Positions 1-6,810 are shown, counted from the first letter of the stretch. The stretch: DNA of 11,559 nt from CALBPI01 sp039815365 (GCA_039815365.1 JBCBZK010000114.1:1-11559); one strand, 5' to 3'. The notes: generated by a model from the sequence alone, not told the origin. Numbers and translations: made by a program.

Positions 1-250
1 CAACTTTTTTCTTGGCGACTTTTTTCTTCGCCTTCTTTTTAGCTACCTTTTTCTTGGCAACTTTTTTCTTGGCGACTTTCTTCTTCGCCTTTTTCTTAGC
101 GACTTTCTTTTTCGCTGTTTTCTTCTTCGCTACTTTTTTCTTAGCGACGCGTTTCTTGGTGGCCACTTTACGCTTGGCAGTTACCTTGCGTTTCGTGGTT
201 GCCTTCTTCTTCGTTGAAGATTTCTTCTTCGAAGCTTTCTTGGTAGCCAT
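1..250 (-). CDS. Histone H1-like Lys/Ala-rich repeat protein (partial, 3' end outside window)
   Basis: The first 83 residues read from an ATG at 250 preceded by a GGAG ribosome binding site. After a short Ser/Thr/Lys leader (residues 1-35) the protein is an almost pure array of AKKKV pentapeptides, with occasional shorter AKKK units and one T for V. About half the residues are lysine. This is the composition of the C-terminal tail of histone H1 and of bacterial H1-like proteins such as AlgP and HctB, which bind DNA non-specifically and compact the nucleoid. No globular domain is visible in the part present. Lys, Ala and Val codons vary between units (AAG/AAA, GCT/GCG/GCC, GTC/GTT/GTA), which argues for selection on the protein rather than recent slippage. 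The C-terminus lies beyond base 1. The call is confident at the composition level; the exact family is uncertain because such low-complexity tails converge. Confidence 0.85.
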   Translation of the reverse strand, partial: MATKKASKKKSSTKKKATTKRKVTAKRKVATKKRVAKKKVAKKKTAKKKVAKKKAKKKVAKKKVAKKKVAKKKAKKKVAKKKV

Positions 251-283
251 AGTTAGTTTCTCCGTGGTGGGTACCCGCAGCCG

Positions 284-314
284 AGTATATACATAACATT
301 GCAAAATTCCACAA
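284..314 (-). promoter_or_regulatory. Putative sigma70 promoter of the histone-like gene
   Basis: On the minus strand TTGTGG (309-314) is separated by 17 bases from TATATA (286-291). A better -10, TATACT (284-289), lies at 19-base spacing. Either gives a leader of roughly 25-30 bases ending in the GGAG site before the ATG at 250. The hexamers are imperfect and an A/T-rich stretch can imitate a promoter. Confidence 0.45.
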
Positions 315-513
315 AGTGCGACCAGAGTGTGACGTAGTTATATACCTGCGTTTAAAGGGGTTTGTGGCGCGTGTAGTACGTGCACGCGATAGTGCGAACG
401 CGTTGGTACCTATTCCGTAATGTTTTGTTGTGTTGCAAGCGCGCAATTTGGTGTGCATCAAATGTGTCGCGGTCAGTGCACTGATTCGTATGTGACACGC
501 TCGTTGATAGGCT

Positions 514-540
514 GTGACGCCTTAAAACAAAGGCTTTCAC
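514..540 (-). terminator. Hairpin downstream of 5-FCL, possible terminator or 3' end stabiliser
   Basis: An inverted repeat with arms GTGA/TCAC and GCCTT/AAGGC closes on a 6-base loop (524-529), with a small internal bulge. It begins 18 bases after the stop codon of the 5-FCL gene on the minus strand. It lacks a run of T after the stem, so a classical intrinsic terminator is doubtful. It may instead be an RNA 3' end element. Confidence 0.35.
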
Positions 541-558
541 GCAATCTGTTGTGAATAC

Positions 559-1170
559 TCACCGCTGTTTGATTCGAATGATGCCACGTTCCGTTGCGAT
601 AGCATTCATGCCCACATCCCATTCATGCGTTGCGATGCATGTTGTGTGTTGCACGTTGAATCCAATGCCTATGCGCTTGCTTGCACGGCGCGTACGGTGC
701 ATACCAAAGTATCGATCGTAGTAACCGCCACCCATGCCAACGCGATTGAATTGCGCATCGAAAGCGGTCAGTGGCGCATACACGACATCGATGCGAGTTG
801 CTGCAATGTCGTGCGATCCAAAACGCGATGTCATGATCGGTTGTGAAATGCCGTGTCGATCAATCTGCCATTTGGTGTTGTCGTCAACACGAACAAAGCG
901 CATCAAGGTGTGTGTTTCGATGTAAGGTACGACGACCGTTTTGCCAACGGACAGCGCATGCCGAATCAATGCATTGATGTTTGCTTCGTCGTGTGTGGCA
1001 ACGTAAGCAGCAACGCAGGTTGCCTCTTGGTACCACCGACACTGTTGCAGCTTTTGGCATAACAGCGCGCTGCGGTAGTTACGCTGCGCATTTGTTAACT
1101 GCTCACGTGCTACACGACCCAGAGAACGGGCGCGGCTGCTGTCAATGGCGTCAAGATTTTGGCTAGTCAT
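559..1170 (-). CDS. fau: 5-formyltetrahydrofolate cyclo-ligase (5-FCL/MTHFS)
   Basis: A 203-residue cytoplasmic enzyme. The family converts 5-formyl-THF plus ATP to 5,10-methenyl-THF, returning the stored folate to one-carbon metabolism. The family signature GMGGGYYDR is at residues 145-153, preceded by the VVYAPLTAFD strand (129-138) typical of the nucleotide/folate pocket. The ending EWDVGMNAIATERGII matches the E. coli pattern EEWDIPLPAVVT. The N-terminus is about 20 residues longer than E. coli YgfA (Fau), but the ATG at 1170 is the only usable start before the conserved region. There is no Shine-Dalgarno sequence, because the ATG lies 9 bases after the closing stem of 6S RNA. Position directly downstream of ssrS and zapA is the conserved gammaproteobacterial arrangement. 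It is probably expressed from the 6S RNA read-through transcript. The family call is very secure; the start less so. Confidence 0.95.
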   Translation of the reverse strand: MTSQNLDAIDSSRARSLGRVAREQLTNAQRNYRSALLCQKLQQCRWYQEATCVAAYVATHDEANINALIRHALSVGKTVVVPYIETHTLMRFVRVDDNTKWQIDRHGISQPIMTSRFGSHDIAATRIDVVYAPLTAFDAQFNRVGMGGGYYDRYFGMHRTRRASKRIGIGFNVQHTTCIATHEWDVGMNAIATERGIIRIKQR

Positions 1171-1178
1171 GGGGAAAG

Positions 1179-1370
1179 TGATGCCTCCCGCCTGTGCCGT
1201 CTCCGGCTACCACTCTCGAACCTGAGAGTAAGGTGGGGTCAACCACAACAGAAAAGGCTTTCCGAACGGGTCGGTAGTGCACACATCTGTCTAAAAGCAT
1301 AACCCCGAGGTTAGATAATTAGGGTCGAAAGGCTTCGAAACCGGTGTCGAACACTGCAGAAGGCATCAAT
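1179..1370 (-). ncRNA. ssrS: 6S RNA
   Basis: This RNA binds the sigma70 RNA polymerase holoenzyme, mimics an open promoter and down-regulates transcription in stationary phase. It sits between zapA and the 5-FCL gene, as in E. coli. Read on the minus strand, an 8-base perfect closing stem pairs TGATGCCT (1368-1361) with AGGCATCA (1186-1179). The segment CCGTTCGGAAAGCC (1269-1256) closely matches the conserved E. coli segment CCGUCCGAGAAGCC. A small hairpin with stem TAACC/GGTTA (1313-1300) occupies the 5' side of the central bubble, at the position where E. coli has CCACA/UGUGG. The span of about 190 bases is the usual length. The exact 5' end (1367-1370) is inferred from the promoter and the 3' end from the stem. 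Confidence 0.93.
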
Positions 1371-1374
1371 CTGG

Positions 1375-1404
1375 ATTGTTGCACGCTTAGCCCGGGACTG
1401 CCAA
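1375..1404 (-). promoter_or_regulatory. Predicted sigma70 promoter of 6S RNA
   Basis: On the minus strand TTGGCA (1399-1404, 5 of 6 to consensus) is followed after 18 bases by AACAAT (1375-1380, 4 of 6). The predicted start falls at about 1368, the first base of the 6S closing stem, and this agreement supports both calls. Transcription of zapA may also read through into the RNA. Confidence 0.6.
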
Positions 1405-1431
1405 TTGACACGACCAAAGCTGCGGTTCAGG

Positions 1432-1746
1432 TCACAAATCCAGCTGTTGCGTGTCGCTCAAGACACTGTCCGCGCGGTCACCCAGCGCCTTGAGGCGTGT
1501 GCTGAGTGTGCTGTCGATGTTGGCCTCACGGCTTTGCGACAGCAGTAGCTCATTGGACATGTTCAACGCAGCCATGACCGCGATACGGTCAAGGCCAACC
1601 ACTTTGCCACTATCGCGGATCATGCGCATTTGTTGGTCGAGGTGTGTTGCTGCGTCTAGCAGATGCGTGCGCTCATCAACAGGGCAGGCGACCTGATATT
1701 CCTTATCGAGAATGCGTACCGTGACTTCTGCAAGGTTGTCTGACAT
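1432..1746 (-). CDS. zapA: Cell division protein ZapA
   Basis: A 104-residue cytoplasmic protein that in the family binds and cross-links FtsZ filaments at the division ring. The N-terminal globular part has the family pattern VTVRILDKEYQVACPVDER (8-26), nearly the Pseudomonas sequence, then the SGKVVGLDRIAVMAALNMS segment (46-64). The C-terminal half (65-104) is a helical, coiled-coil dimerisation region. I chose ATG 1746 because it gives the usual N-terminal length. ATG 1758 (four residues longer) is also possible, and a still longer TTG start at 1782 is not credible. No strong ribosome binding site precedes either ATG. The gene starts one base after the stop of the upstream zapB-like gene, so translation is probably coupled. 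ssrS follows on the same strand. Confidence 0.93.
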   Translation of the reverse strand: MSDNLAEVTVRILDKEYQVACPVDERTHLLDAATHLDQQMRMIRDSGKVVGLDRIAVMAALNMSNELLLSQSREANIDSTLSTRLKALGDRADSVLSDTQQLDL

Positions 1747-1747
1747 G

Positions 1748-1975
1748 TCAGGAGCCATTTTCCATTGCTTTGAGGCGACCAATCATCGCTTCAACGCGAC
1801 CTCGGACAAGTTCGTTTTTCTGCAACAAGCTGGCGCGTTCGGTGATCAGCGTGTCTTGACGGGTCTTTAACGAACGGTTCTCTTCCTTGAGCTGGTCGCA
1901 GACGCGGACGATGTCGTCCATTCGGGCTTCCAGGCGCTTTAGTTCTTGCTCAAAGATGTGGTTGCTATCGCTCAC
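1748..1975 (-). CDS. ZapB-like coiled-coil protein (TIGR02449 family)
   Basis: A 75-residue, highly charged coiled-coil protein. The pattern LEARMDDIVRVCDQLKEEN (15-33), then RSLKTRQDTLITERASLLQKN, and RVEAMIGRLK (60-69) match the short TIGR02449 proteins found upstream of zapA in Pseudomonas and relatives. These resemble ZapB, which links ZapA to the nucleoid-end machinery in E. coli; a role in division is inferred from family and from the adjacent zapA. The start is GTG 1975: it gives the family length, and the frame has no in-frame ATG just upstream. The longer frame open to 2128 adds 51 residues with no family resemblance that cross the divergent promoter region. There is no Shine-Dalgarno sequence, and a near-consensus promoter places the transcription start on the GTG itself. 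Confidence 0.85.
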   Translation of the reverse strand: MSDSNHIFEQELKRLEARMDDIVRVCDQLKEENRSLKTRQDTLITERASLLQKNELVRGRVEAMIGRLKAMENGS

Positions 1976-1981
1976 GCAGCC

Positions 1982-2010
1982 AATATAGAGACGCGACCGG
2001 TTAGCGTCAA
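1982..2010 (-). promoter_or_regulatory. Strong sigma70 promoter for zapB-like / zapA, predicted leaderless
   Basis: TTGACG (2005-2010, 5 of 6) and TATATT (1982-1987, 5 of 6) are separated by exactly 17 bases on the minus strand. Counting from the -10 puts +1 at 1975, the G of the GTG start codon. This is the best-matching promoter seen in the window. Confidence 0.7.
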
Positions 2011-2070
2011 TCTTGTCGAGGATTTGCGCGCTTATCTCGTGTCTTCGCCTGTGGGCTGAATGGCGCACGG

Positions 2071-2079
2071 TGGTATCAT
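2071..2079 (+). promoter_or_regulatory. Extended -10 promoter for the ygfB operon
   Basis: TGGTATCAT is an extended -10 element (TG-N-TATCAT, hexamer at 2074-2079). No -35 of quality lies 16-18 bases upstream, which is usual for extended -10 promoters. The predicted start near 2086 gives a leader of about 28 bases ending in GGTGAG before ATG 2114. It is back to back with the zapB-like promoter. Confidence 0.5.
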
Positions 2080-2113
2080 GCACCCCCGTTAATAAACCTG
2101 TAGTGGTGAGTGC

Positions 2114-2704
2114 ATGGCGCAGGATCACGCCAGCGATTTTGATCGGATCGAGCAGCTGTTAGCCAGTTGCGATATCGACGTTACCGCATCCGAGGCGGAT
2201 GGCCGCTTGCTGAGCCTGGCAACGATGTTGGGCGAGGATGCGGTTCCGGTGTGGCTCAATGAGTTACGCCGGGGTAGCAGCGCAACAAGTATTCCAGCGG
2301 CATTGTCAGAGCTCGCGCGCGCTGGTGTCGAGCGTATCGCTGTGCTTGAGAGCGGCGAGTCTTTGCCCGCTTTGTGTTTGCCAGACGATGCTGATGATAT
2401 TCGCGATCGCGTCGAGAGTCTGGTTGGTTGGGCCACTGGCTTTCTAAGCGGCCTGGGTGAGGCGTCGGCATTGCGCGGATCTTCTGCTCGGGAACGCTTG
2501 GAGAAGGCACCTTTGTCTGAGCTGATTGAAGATCTGACGCAAATCACCCGCGCGGAAGTGGATCTCGCCGACATTGAAGAAGACCTGGAGGCAGCCGAGT
2601 CGGCCTACATCGAAGTGGTTGAGTTCTTGCGTGTGCTCGCGCAACTGTCTTATGAAGAGCTGTTACCCGTGCGCTCGGTCGATACTGCGCCGGGCGTGCA
2701 CTAA
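2114..2704 (+). CDS. ygfB: YgfB/YecA (UPF0149) family protein
   Basis: A 196-residue acidic, all-helical protein of the UPF0149 family, whose biochemical role is not settled. Family features visible are an N-terminal FDRIEQLLAS helix (9-18), the central DDIRDRVESLVGWATGFLSGLG segment near residues 95-116, and a C-terminal ITRAEVD...ESAYIEVVEFLRVLAQLSYEELL part. The Trp-containing WATGFLSGLG motif and the EYVR-like YIEVVEFLR motif are characteristic. The start has GGTGAG just upstream. It is the first gene of the plus-strand run and stands 31 bases before pepP, as in E. coli and Pseudomonas. In Pseudomonas aeruginosa YgfB has been linked to regulation of beta-lactamase expression; whether that applies here is unknown. 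Confidence 0.9.
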   Translation: MAQDHASDFDRIEQLLASCDIDVTASEADGRLLSLATMLGEDAVPVWLNELRRGSSATSIPAALSELARAGVERIAVLESGESLPALCLPDDADDIRDRVESLVGWATGFLSGLGEASALRGSSARERLEKAPLSELIEDLTQITRAEVDLADIEEDLEAAESAYIEVVEFLRVLAQLSYEELLPVRSVDTAPGVH

Positions 2705-2734
2705 CGCCGACAAAAAGAATACAAGGTAGATTGG

Positions 2735-4057
2735 ATGAAATCCGCTGAGTTTGCGAGACGACGAAAGCAACTGATGAAGATGATGGGCGACGACAGCATC
2801 GCGATCATTCCCGCCGCGCCCATCCGTGCCCGCAGCAGGGATATCGACCATCGCTACCGCCAGGATAGCGATTTTTACTATTTAACCGGGTTCTGTGAGC
2901 CCGAGGCTGTCGCCGTGTTGATACCCGGTCGTCGCGGCGGCGAATTCGTCATGTTCTGCCGCGAGAATGATCGTGAACGTGAACTGTGGGATGGCAGTCG
3001 CGCCGGTCAAGAAGGTGTGATCAGGGATTTTGCCGCGGATGATGCATTCCCGATTACGGATATCAACGATATCCTGCCCGGATTGATGGAGCATGCGCAA
3101 CGCGTGTACTACACGATGGGTCACTATCCGGAATTCGACATGCAAGTGACCGAATGGGTCAATGCGTTGCGCGGTCGAAACATTGCCGGTATTGACGCGC
3201 CCTATCAGTTCGTCGCATTAGATCATTACCTGCATGACATGCGCCTGTATAAGAGTCGTCAGGAGATCTCACAAATGCGCCGTTCGGCAAAGATTGCGGT
3301 TGCGGCGCATAAGCGTGCGATGCGCGCAGTTCGACCGGGCATGTTTGAGTACGAGCTTGAAGCTGAGTATTTGCACGAGTTTCGTCGTCAGGACAGTTGT
3401 CCGTCGTACCCTGCCATCGTTGGCGGCGGCGATAACGCGTGTGTGTTGCACTATATCGAAAACAGCGCTGTGCTAAACGATGGTGACCTTGTACTCGTCG
3501 ACGCGGGCTGTGAGACCGGCATGTATGCGTCGGACCTTACGCGCACCTTTCCGGTTAACGGGCGGTTCTCACCGGAGCAACGCGCGATTTACGATATTGT
3601 CCTCGAGTCCCAGCTTGCCGCGATCGACAAAACACGCGCGGGTAATCACTGGAACGAACCGCACGAGGCGGCTGTGCGTGTCATCACGAAAGGCCTGAAA
3701 AAACTTGGATTGCTTGATGGCGACCTACGTCAGTTGATTCGCGACGAGGCGTACCGGGCGTTTTTCATGCATCGCACCGGCCATTGGATCGGTATTGATG
3801 TGCATGATGTAGGCGACTACAAAGTGGATGATGCATGGCGGTTGCTGGAGACTGGCATGGTGACCACCGTAGAGCCCGGAATCTATATCGCCCCGAACGC
3901 GCGCGTGAAGCGCTGCTGGCAAGGCATTGGTGTGCGCATTGAGGATGATGTGGTCGTGACCAATGGTGACCCTGATGTCTTGAGCAAAGGCCTGGTCAAA
4001 GAGGCTGACGCGATTGAGGCTTGGATGCATCGCAGCGCTGACAGCGCCGCAGCCTAG
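2735..4057 (+). CDS. pepP: Xaa-Pro aminopeptidase P
   Basis: A 440-residue cytoplasmic metallopeptidase that removes an N-terminal residue preceding proline. The N-terminal creatinase/AMP_N domain covers about 1-170, with the DFYYLTGFCEPEAVAVL segment (46-62). The catalytic pita-bread domain covers about 175-430. All five metal ligands are present: Asp256 (VDAG), Asp267 (ASDLTRTF), His350 (TGHW), Glu380 (VEPG) and Glu403 (RIEDD). Their spacing matches E. coli PepP 260/271/354/383/406 within a few residues. The substrate-binding histidines His239 and His357 (DVHD) are also kept. Length is the family norm (441 in E. coli). AAGG lies 8 bases before the ATG. The neighbours ygfB and a ubiquinone hydroxylase are the conserved context. 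Confidence 0.97.
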   Translation: MKSAEFARRRKQLMKMMGDDSIAIIPAAPIRARSRDIDHRYRQDSDFYYLTGFCEPEAVAVLIPGRRGGEFVMFCRENDRERELWDGSRAGQEGVIRDFAADDAFPITDINDILPGLMEHAQRVYYTMGHYPEFDMQVTEWVNALRGRNIAGIDAPYQFVALDHYLHDMRLYKSRQEISQMRRSAKIAVAAHKRAMRAVRPGMFEYELEAEYLHEFRRQDSCPSYPAIVGGGDNACVLHYIENSAVLNDGDLVLVDAGCETGMYASDLTRTFPVNGRFSPEQRAIYDIVLESQLAAIDKTRAGNHWNEPHEAAVRVITKGLKKLGLLDGDLRQLIRDEAYRAFFMHRTGHWIGIDVHDVGDYKVDDAWRLLETGMVTTVEPGIYIAPNARVKRCWQGIGVRIEDDVVVTNGDPDVLSKGLVKEADAIEAWMHRSADSAAA

Positions 4058-4069
4058 GCCGCTCCCATC

Positions 4070-5293
4070 ATGACGCGCGACACATCTGATTTCGATATCG
4101 CTATCGCCGGTTCTGGTCTGGTCGGACTGACTTTGGCCTTGGCGGTTGCCAAGGCAGCGCCTTCGCTACGAATCGTTGTGATTGATCCAGCCTTGCCGCA
4201 ACCCCAGGCGGACGATACGCCTGTCGGCCTTCGAGTGTCTGCATTGACGCCCGGTAGCATTGAAAATTTCAAAGCATTGGATGTGTGGTCTGCCATGCCG
4301 CACACGCATTACCAGCCCTACACGACCATGCGCGTATGGGATGCCGGTGTCGATTGCGGCGAGGGCGTTTGTTTCGATGCAGCTGCGATGGGTGTAGCGC
4401 ATCTGGGCAGCATCACTGACAACGTCATGTTGCGCGAGAGCTTATGGCAGCGTTGTATGGCATCAAGTGGCATCAGTAGTGTTGAGCAGGCGGTCGCCGG
4501 CATCCAGGTGTCTTCCCGACATGTCAGTATCGAATTGAGCGACGGCGCTACGATCAATGCCAGTCTCCTTGTGGGCGCAGACGGCCGGGCCAGTCGGATC
4601 CGTGATTTTATGGGTGTTGATACTATCGGTTGGTCTCATGATCAACAGGCATTGGTAGCTCATCTGTTACCGGATACCGATCATGACGGGTGTGCGTTGC
4701 AGCGATTTCTGCCTGACGGGCCCCTTGCTTTGCTTCCGCTTCCGGACAAACGTGTATCGCTTGTGCTGAGTACGACGCCAGATGAATGCGCGCGCTTGCA
4801 AGCTCTGGAAGACGCACGTTTTGAGGACGCGTTGACCGAGGCGAGCGATGCGGTGCTTGGTCGTTTGCGCCTTGATAGTGCGCGTGCGTCATTCGCGCTC
4901 GAAAGTCGCTATGCGCGCGAGCCTATTGCTCAGCGTTGCGCATTGGTCGGCGACGCAGCGCATGCTGTACATCCGCTCGCTGGCCAAGGCGCGAATCTTG
5001 GTTTCGCTGACGTTGCTGTGCTGGCGACAGTCATCGATGATGCGTTGCGTGCCGGTCAGGACATTGGAGATGCACCCGTGTTGCGTCGCTATCGACGCGC
5101 ACGTTCGGCGGACAATTTGACGACCGTCTACGGTCTGGATCTTATTAACCGGTTGTTTGCACGCGGCGACGGGACATTTGCAGAAGCTCGTCGGCGAGGA
5201 ATGCGGTGGTTCGATCGTATTGGTGTTGCGAAACATCTGGCTGCTGGTCACGCGATGCGCGGTGGAAGATTGCCAAGAGGTGCTCGCGAATGA
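4070..5293 (+). CDS. ubiI: UbiH/UbiI-family FAD-dependent ubiquinone-biosynthesis hydroxylase, UbiI-like
   Basis: A 407-residue class A flavoprotein monooxygenase that hydroxylates the polyprenylphenol ring in ubiquinone synthesis. Rossmann FAD motif GSGLVG is at 14-19, the DG motif GADGRAS at 169-175, and the second FAD motif GDAAHAVHPLAGQGANLG at 294-311. Several stretches look like UbiI (VisC, C5 hydroxylase) rather than UbiH: LRVSALT (54-60), MRVWD (87-91), MGVAHLGSITDN (107-118) and QQALVA (192-197). No second family member follows, unlike the ubiH-ubiI pair of E. coli. Other ring hydroxylations must be done elsewhere or by a less specific enzyme. The gene begins 12 bases after pepP with a weak ribosome binding site, and its TGA overlaps the next ATG. 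The family is certain; the regiospecificity is inference. Confidence 0.9.
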   Translation: MTRDTSDFDIAIAGSGLVGLTLALAVAKAAPSLRIVVIDPALPQPQADDTPVGLRVSALTPGSIENFKALDVWSAMPHTHYQPYTTMRVWDAGVDCGEGVCFDAAAMGVAHLGSITDNVMLRESLWQRCMASSGISSVEQAVAGIQVSSRHVSIELSDGATINASLLVGADGRASRIRDFMGVDTIGWSHDQQALVAHLLPDTDHDGCALQRFLPDGPLALLPLPDKRVSLVLSTTPDECARLQALEDARFEDALTEASDAVLGRLRLDSARASFALESRYAREPIAQRCALVGDAAHAVHPLAGQGANLGFADVAVLATVIDDALRAGQDIGDAPVLRRYRRARSADNLTTVYGLDLINRLFARGDGTFAEARRRGMRWFDRIGVAKHLAAGHAMRGGRLPRGARE

Positions 5294-6810
5294 CTAATAG
5301 ATATGTTCATGCCATCGCAGCGTTATGCGCCCTGGTTGGTTTTGCCATTTTCGCCTATAAGTGTTTCGTGCTGGGGTTTCCGCTGCGCGCAGATGATAGC
5401 CGCGCCGCATGGACGATCGAAGCGTCGCTGAGTTTCGAAGCGCGACCTGGTCCGATCAAAGCTGAGATCAAAGTGCCGGCTTTGACGCCGGGGTTCTCGA
5501 CGCTGTCGGAGAACAATGTCTCTGGCGGCTACGGCTTTGATCTTGACTATGTGTTGGGCGGGCGCAAAGCACGCTGGGCGATTCGCCGCGCTTCGGGCGA
5601 ACAGCGATTGTATTACCGCGTTGTAGTGTATGAAGACCCCACGATCGAAGAGGCCGACACGACACCCGCATTTCCGAACCCGCCGGATCTGCCCGAGCCG
5701 ATTCGCACCGCCGCTGTTGATCTGATGGACACCGTTCGCGCGCAGTCTGCCGATGCCGATACGCTCGTCTCGACATTGCTAAAGCGCGTGAACGATCCAA
5801 GCCCTGATGCCAATGTCGAGCTACTGTTTCCCGAGTCGATGGGTTCGCTGCGCCGCGCTGACCGCCTGACCGATTTGCTTGCGTTGGTGCGCGTACCCGC
5901 ACGTCCATTGCGCGGTCTGTTATTGGCTGATGAGCAACGTAATTCGCCAGTACGTACCTATCTGGAAATCCACAACGGTGTCGATTGGCGTTACTACAAC
6001 GTGAATACCGGCGAAGCAGGGTTGCCCAATAATTTCTACGCCTGGTGGCGTGGTGCGAACGCGCTTGCAGACGTGCAGGGGGGCAGCAATGTCGACCTGA
6101 ATTTCGCTGTGCGGCGCAGTCAGTTAGACAGTCTAGACGTTGCCTCGCAACGCGCGGAACGTAGAGGTTCGGTGATTGTCGATTTTTCACTGTTCAGCTT
6201 GCCGATTCAGACGCAAGCGGTGTACGCGGTGCTACTGATGATTCCGATCGGTGCGCTGGTGATGGTGTTGTTGCGAAACTTTGTGGGCATTCAGACCTTT
6301 GGCACCTTCATGCCGGTGTTGATCGCGCTGGCGTTTCGCGAAACGGACTTAGTGGCAGGGATTTTTCTATTCAGTTTGCTGACTGGCATGGGCCTTGCCA
6401 TTCGATTTTTGCTGGAGCGCTTGCGCTTGTTGCTGGTGCCGCGACTGACTGCTGTTTTGATCATCGTGGTGATTTTGATGTTGATTGTCAGCATCGTTGC
6501 GCATCGTCTTGGTCTTGAAACCGGATTGTCAGTTGCGCTGTTCCCGATGGTCATCATTGCGATGACGATTGAGCGTATGTCGATCGTCTGGGAAGAGCGC
6601 GGCGCGAGCGACGCGATCAAGGCGGGCGTCGGCAGTTTGCTCGTTGCCGCGTTTGCCTATTCTGTTATGGGTATTGATGCGTTGGAGCACCTGATCTTTA
6701 CGTTCCCGGAATTGCTACTCGTCGTGCTGGGTATCGTCATGCTCACGGGTCGCTATACCGGGTATCGCTTGCTTGAGTTGCCGCGCTTCAAGGCACTGGG
6801 CGGTCGCTGA
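5290..6810 (+). CDS. Inactive transglutaminase-like / 7-TM membrane protein
   Basis: A 506-residue inner-membrane protein. An N-terminal signal anchor (about 7-28) is followed by a periplasmic domain to about 300, then seven hydrophobic segments (about 308-328, 334-350, 353-370, 386-404, 411-426, 446-461, 469-487). This is the architecture of the family annotated as an inactive transglutaminase fused to 7TM (Pfam Transglut_i_TM and 7TM_transglut). The transglutaminase remnant LLALVRVPARPLRGLLL (196-212) keeps the LGIPAR-like core. The Cys position before it reads SMGSL. The His position reads VRTYLEI, and the Asp position reads Asn near 237-239. The catalytic triad is therefore lost. ATG 5290 is chosen because it has AAGAGG nine bases upstream and overlaps the preceding TGA as ATGA; a longer frame from 5206 only runs over the hydroxylase gene. 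The next gene, an ATP-grasp ligase, is its usual partner. The molecular function is unknown. Confidence 0.88.
   Translation: MTNRYVHAIAALCALVGFAIFAYKCFVLGFPLRADDSRAAWTIEASLSFEARPGPIKAEIKVPALTPGFSTLSENNVSGGYGFDLDYVLGGRKARWAIRRASGEQRLYYRVVVYEDPTIEEADTTPAFPNPPDLPEPIRTAAVDLMDTVRAQSADADTLVSTLLKRVNDPSPDANVELLFPESMGSLRRADRLTDLLALVRVPARPLRGLLLADEQRNSPVRTYLEIHNGVDWRYYNVNTGEAGLPNNFYAWWRGANALADVQGGSNVDLNFAVRRSQLDSLDVASQRAERRGSVIVDFSLFSLPIQTQAVYAVLLMIPIGALVMVLLRNFVGIQTFGTFMPVLIALAFRETDLVAGIFLFSLLTGMGLAIRFLLERLRLLLVPRLTAVLIIVVILMLIVSIVAHRLGLETGLSVALFPMVIIAMTIERMSIVWEERGASDAIKAGVGSLLVAAFAYSVMGIDALEHLIFTFPELLLVVLGIVMLTGRYTGYRLLELPRFKALGGR

Larger units (their letters stand above)
251..558. other. Intergenic region between the histone-like gene and 5-FCL
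   Basis: These 308 bases hold no credible gene. Minus-strand open frames through it (168-461 and 352-540) have no recognisable protein character and no good ribosome binding site, and one runs antiparallel into the real histone-like frame. What is seen is the histone-gene promoter near 284-314 and one hairpin at 514-540. The rest is featureless to the eye. Confidence 0.6.

Noticed and set aside
12..296. Plus-strand frame rich in Phe-Phe-Leu-Ala-Thr repeats, looking like a hydrophobic repeat protein
   Set aside because: It is the antisense of the Lys/Ala-rich histone-like gene; the minus-strand frame has a ribosome binding site and promoter, this one does not.
168..540. Minus-strand open frames 168-461 and 352-540 in the intergenic region
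   Set aside because: No protein character, no ribosome binding site, and the first overlaps the promoter and start of the real gene in another frame.
1747..1782. Longer ZapA from a TTG at 1782
   Set aside because: It would overlap the end of the zapB-like gene and add residues absent from ZapA homologues; ATG 1746 or 1758 fits better.
1976..2128. Long N-terminal extension of the zapB-like gene to 2128
   Set aside because: The 51 extra residues cross both divergent promoters and the start of ygfB and resemble nothing in the family.
5206..5289. Longer start for the 7TM gene
   Set aside because: The added residues only read through the hydroxylase gene in another frame; ATG 5290 has AAGAGG and an ATGA overlap.
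5468..6190. Minus-strand open frame of 240 codons opposite the 7TM gene
   Set aside because: Arg/Ser/His-rich composition typical of an antisense shadow; the plus-strand frame has a clear domain architecture.
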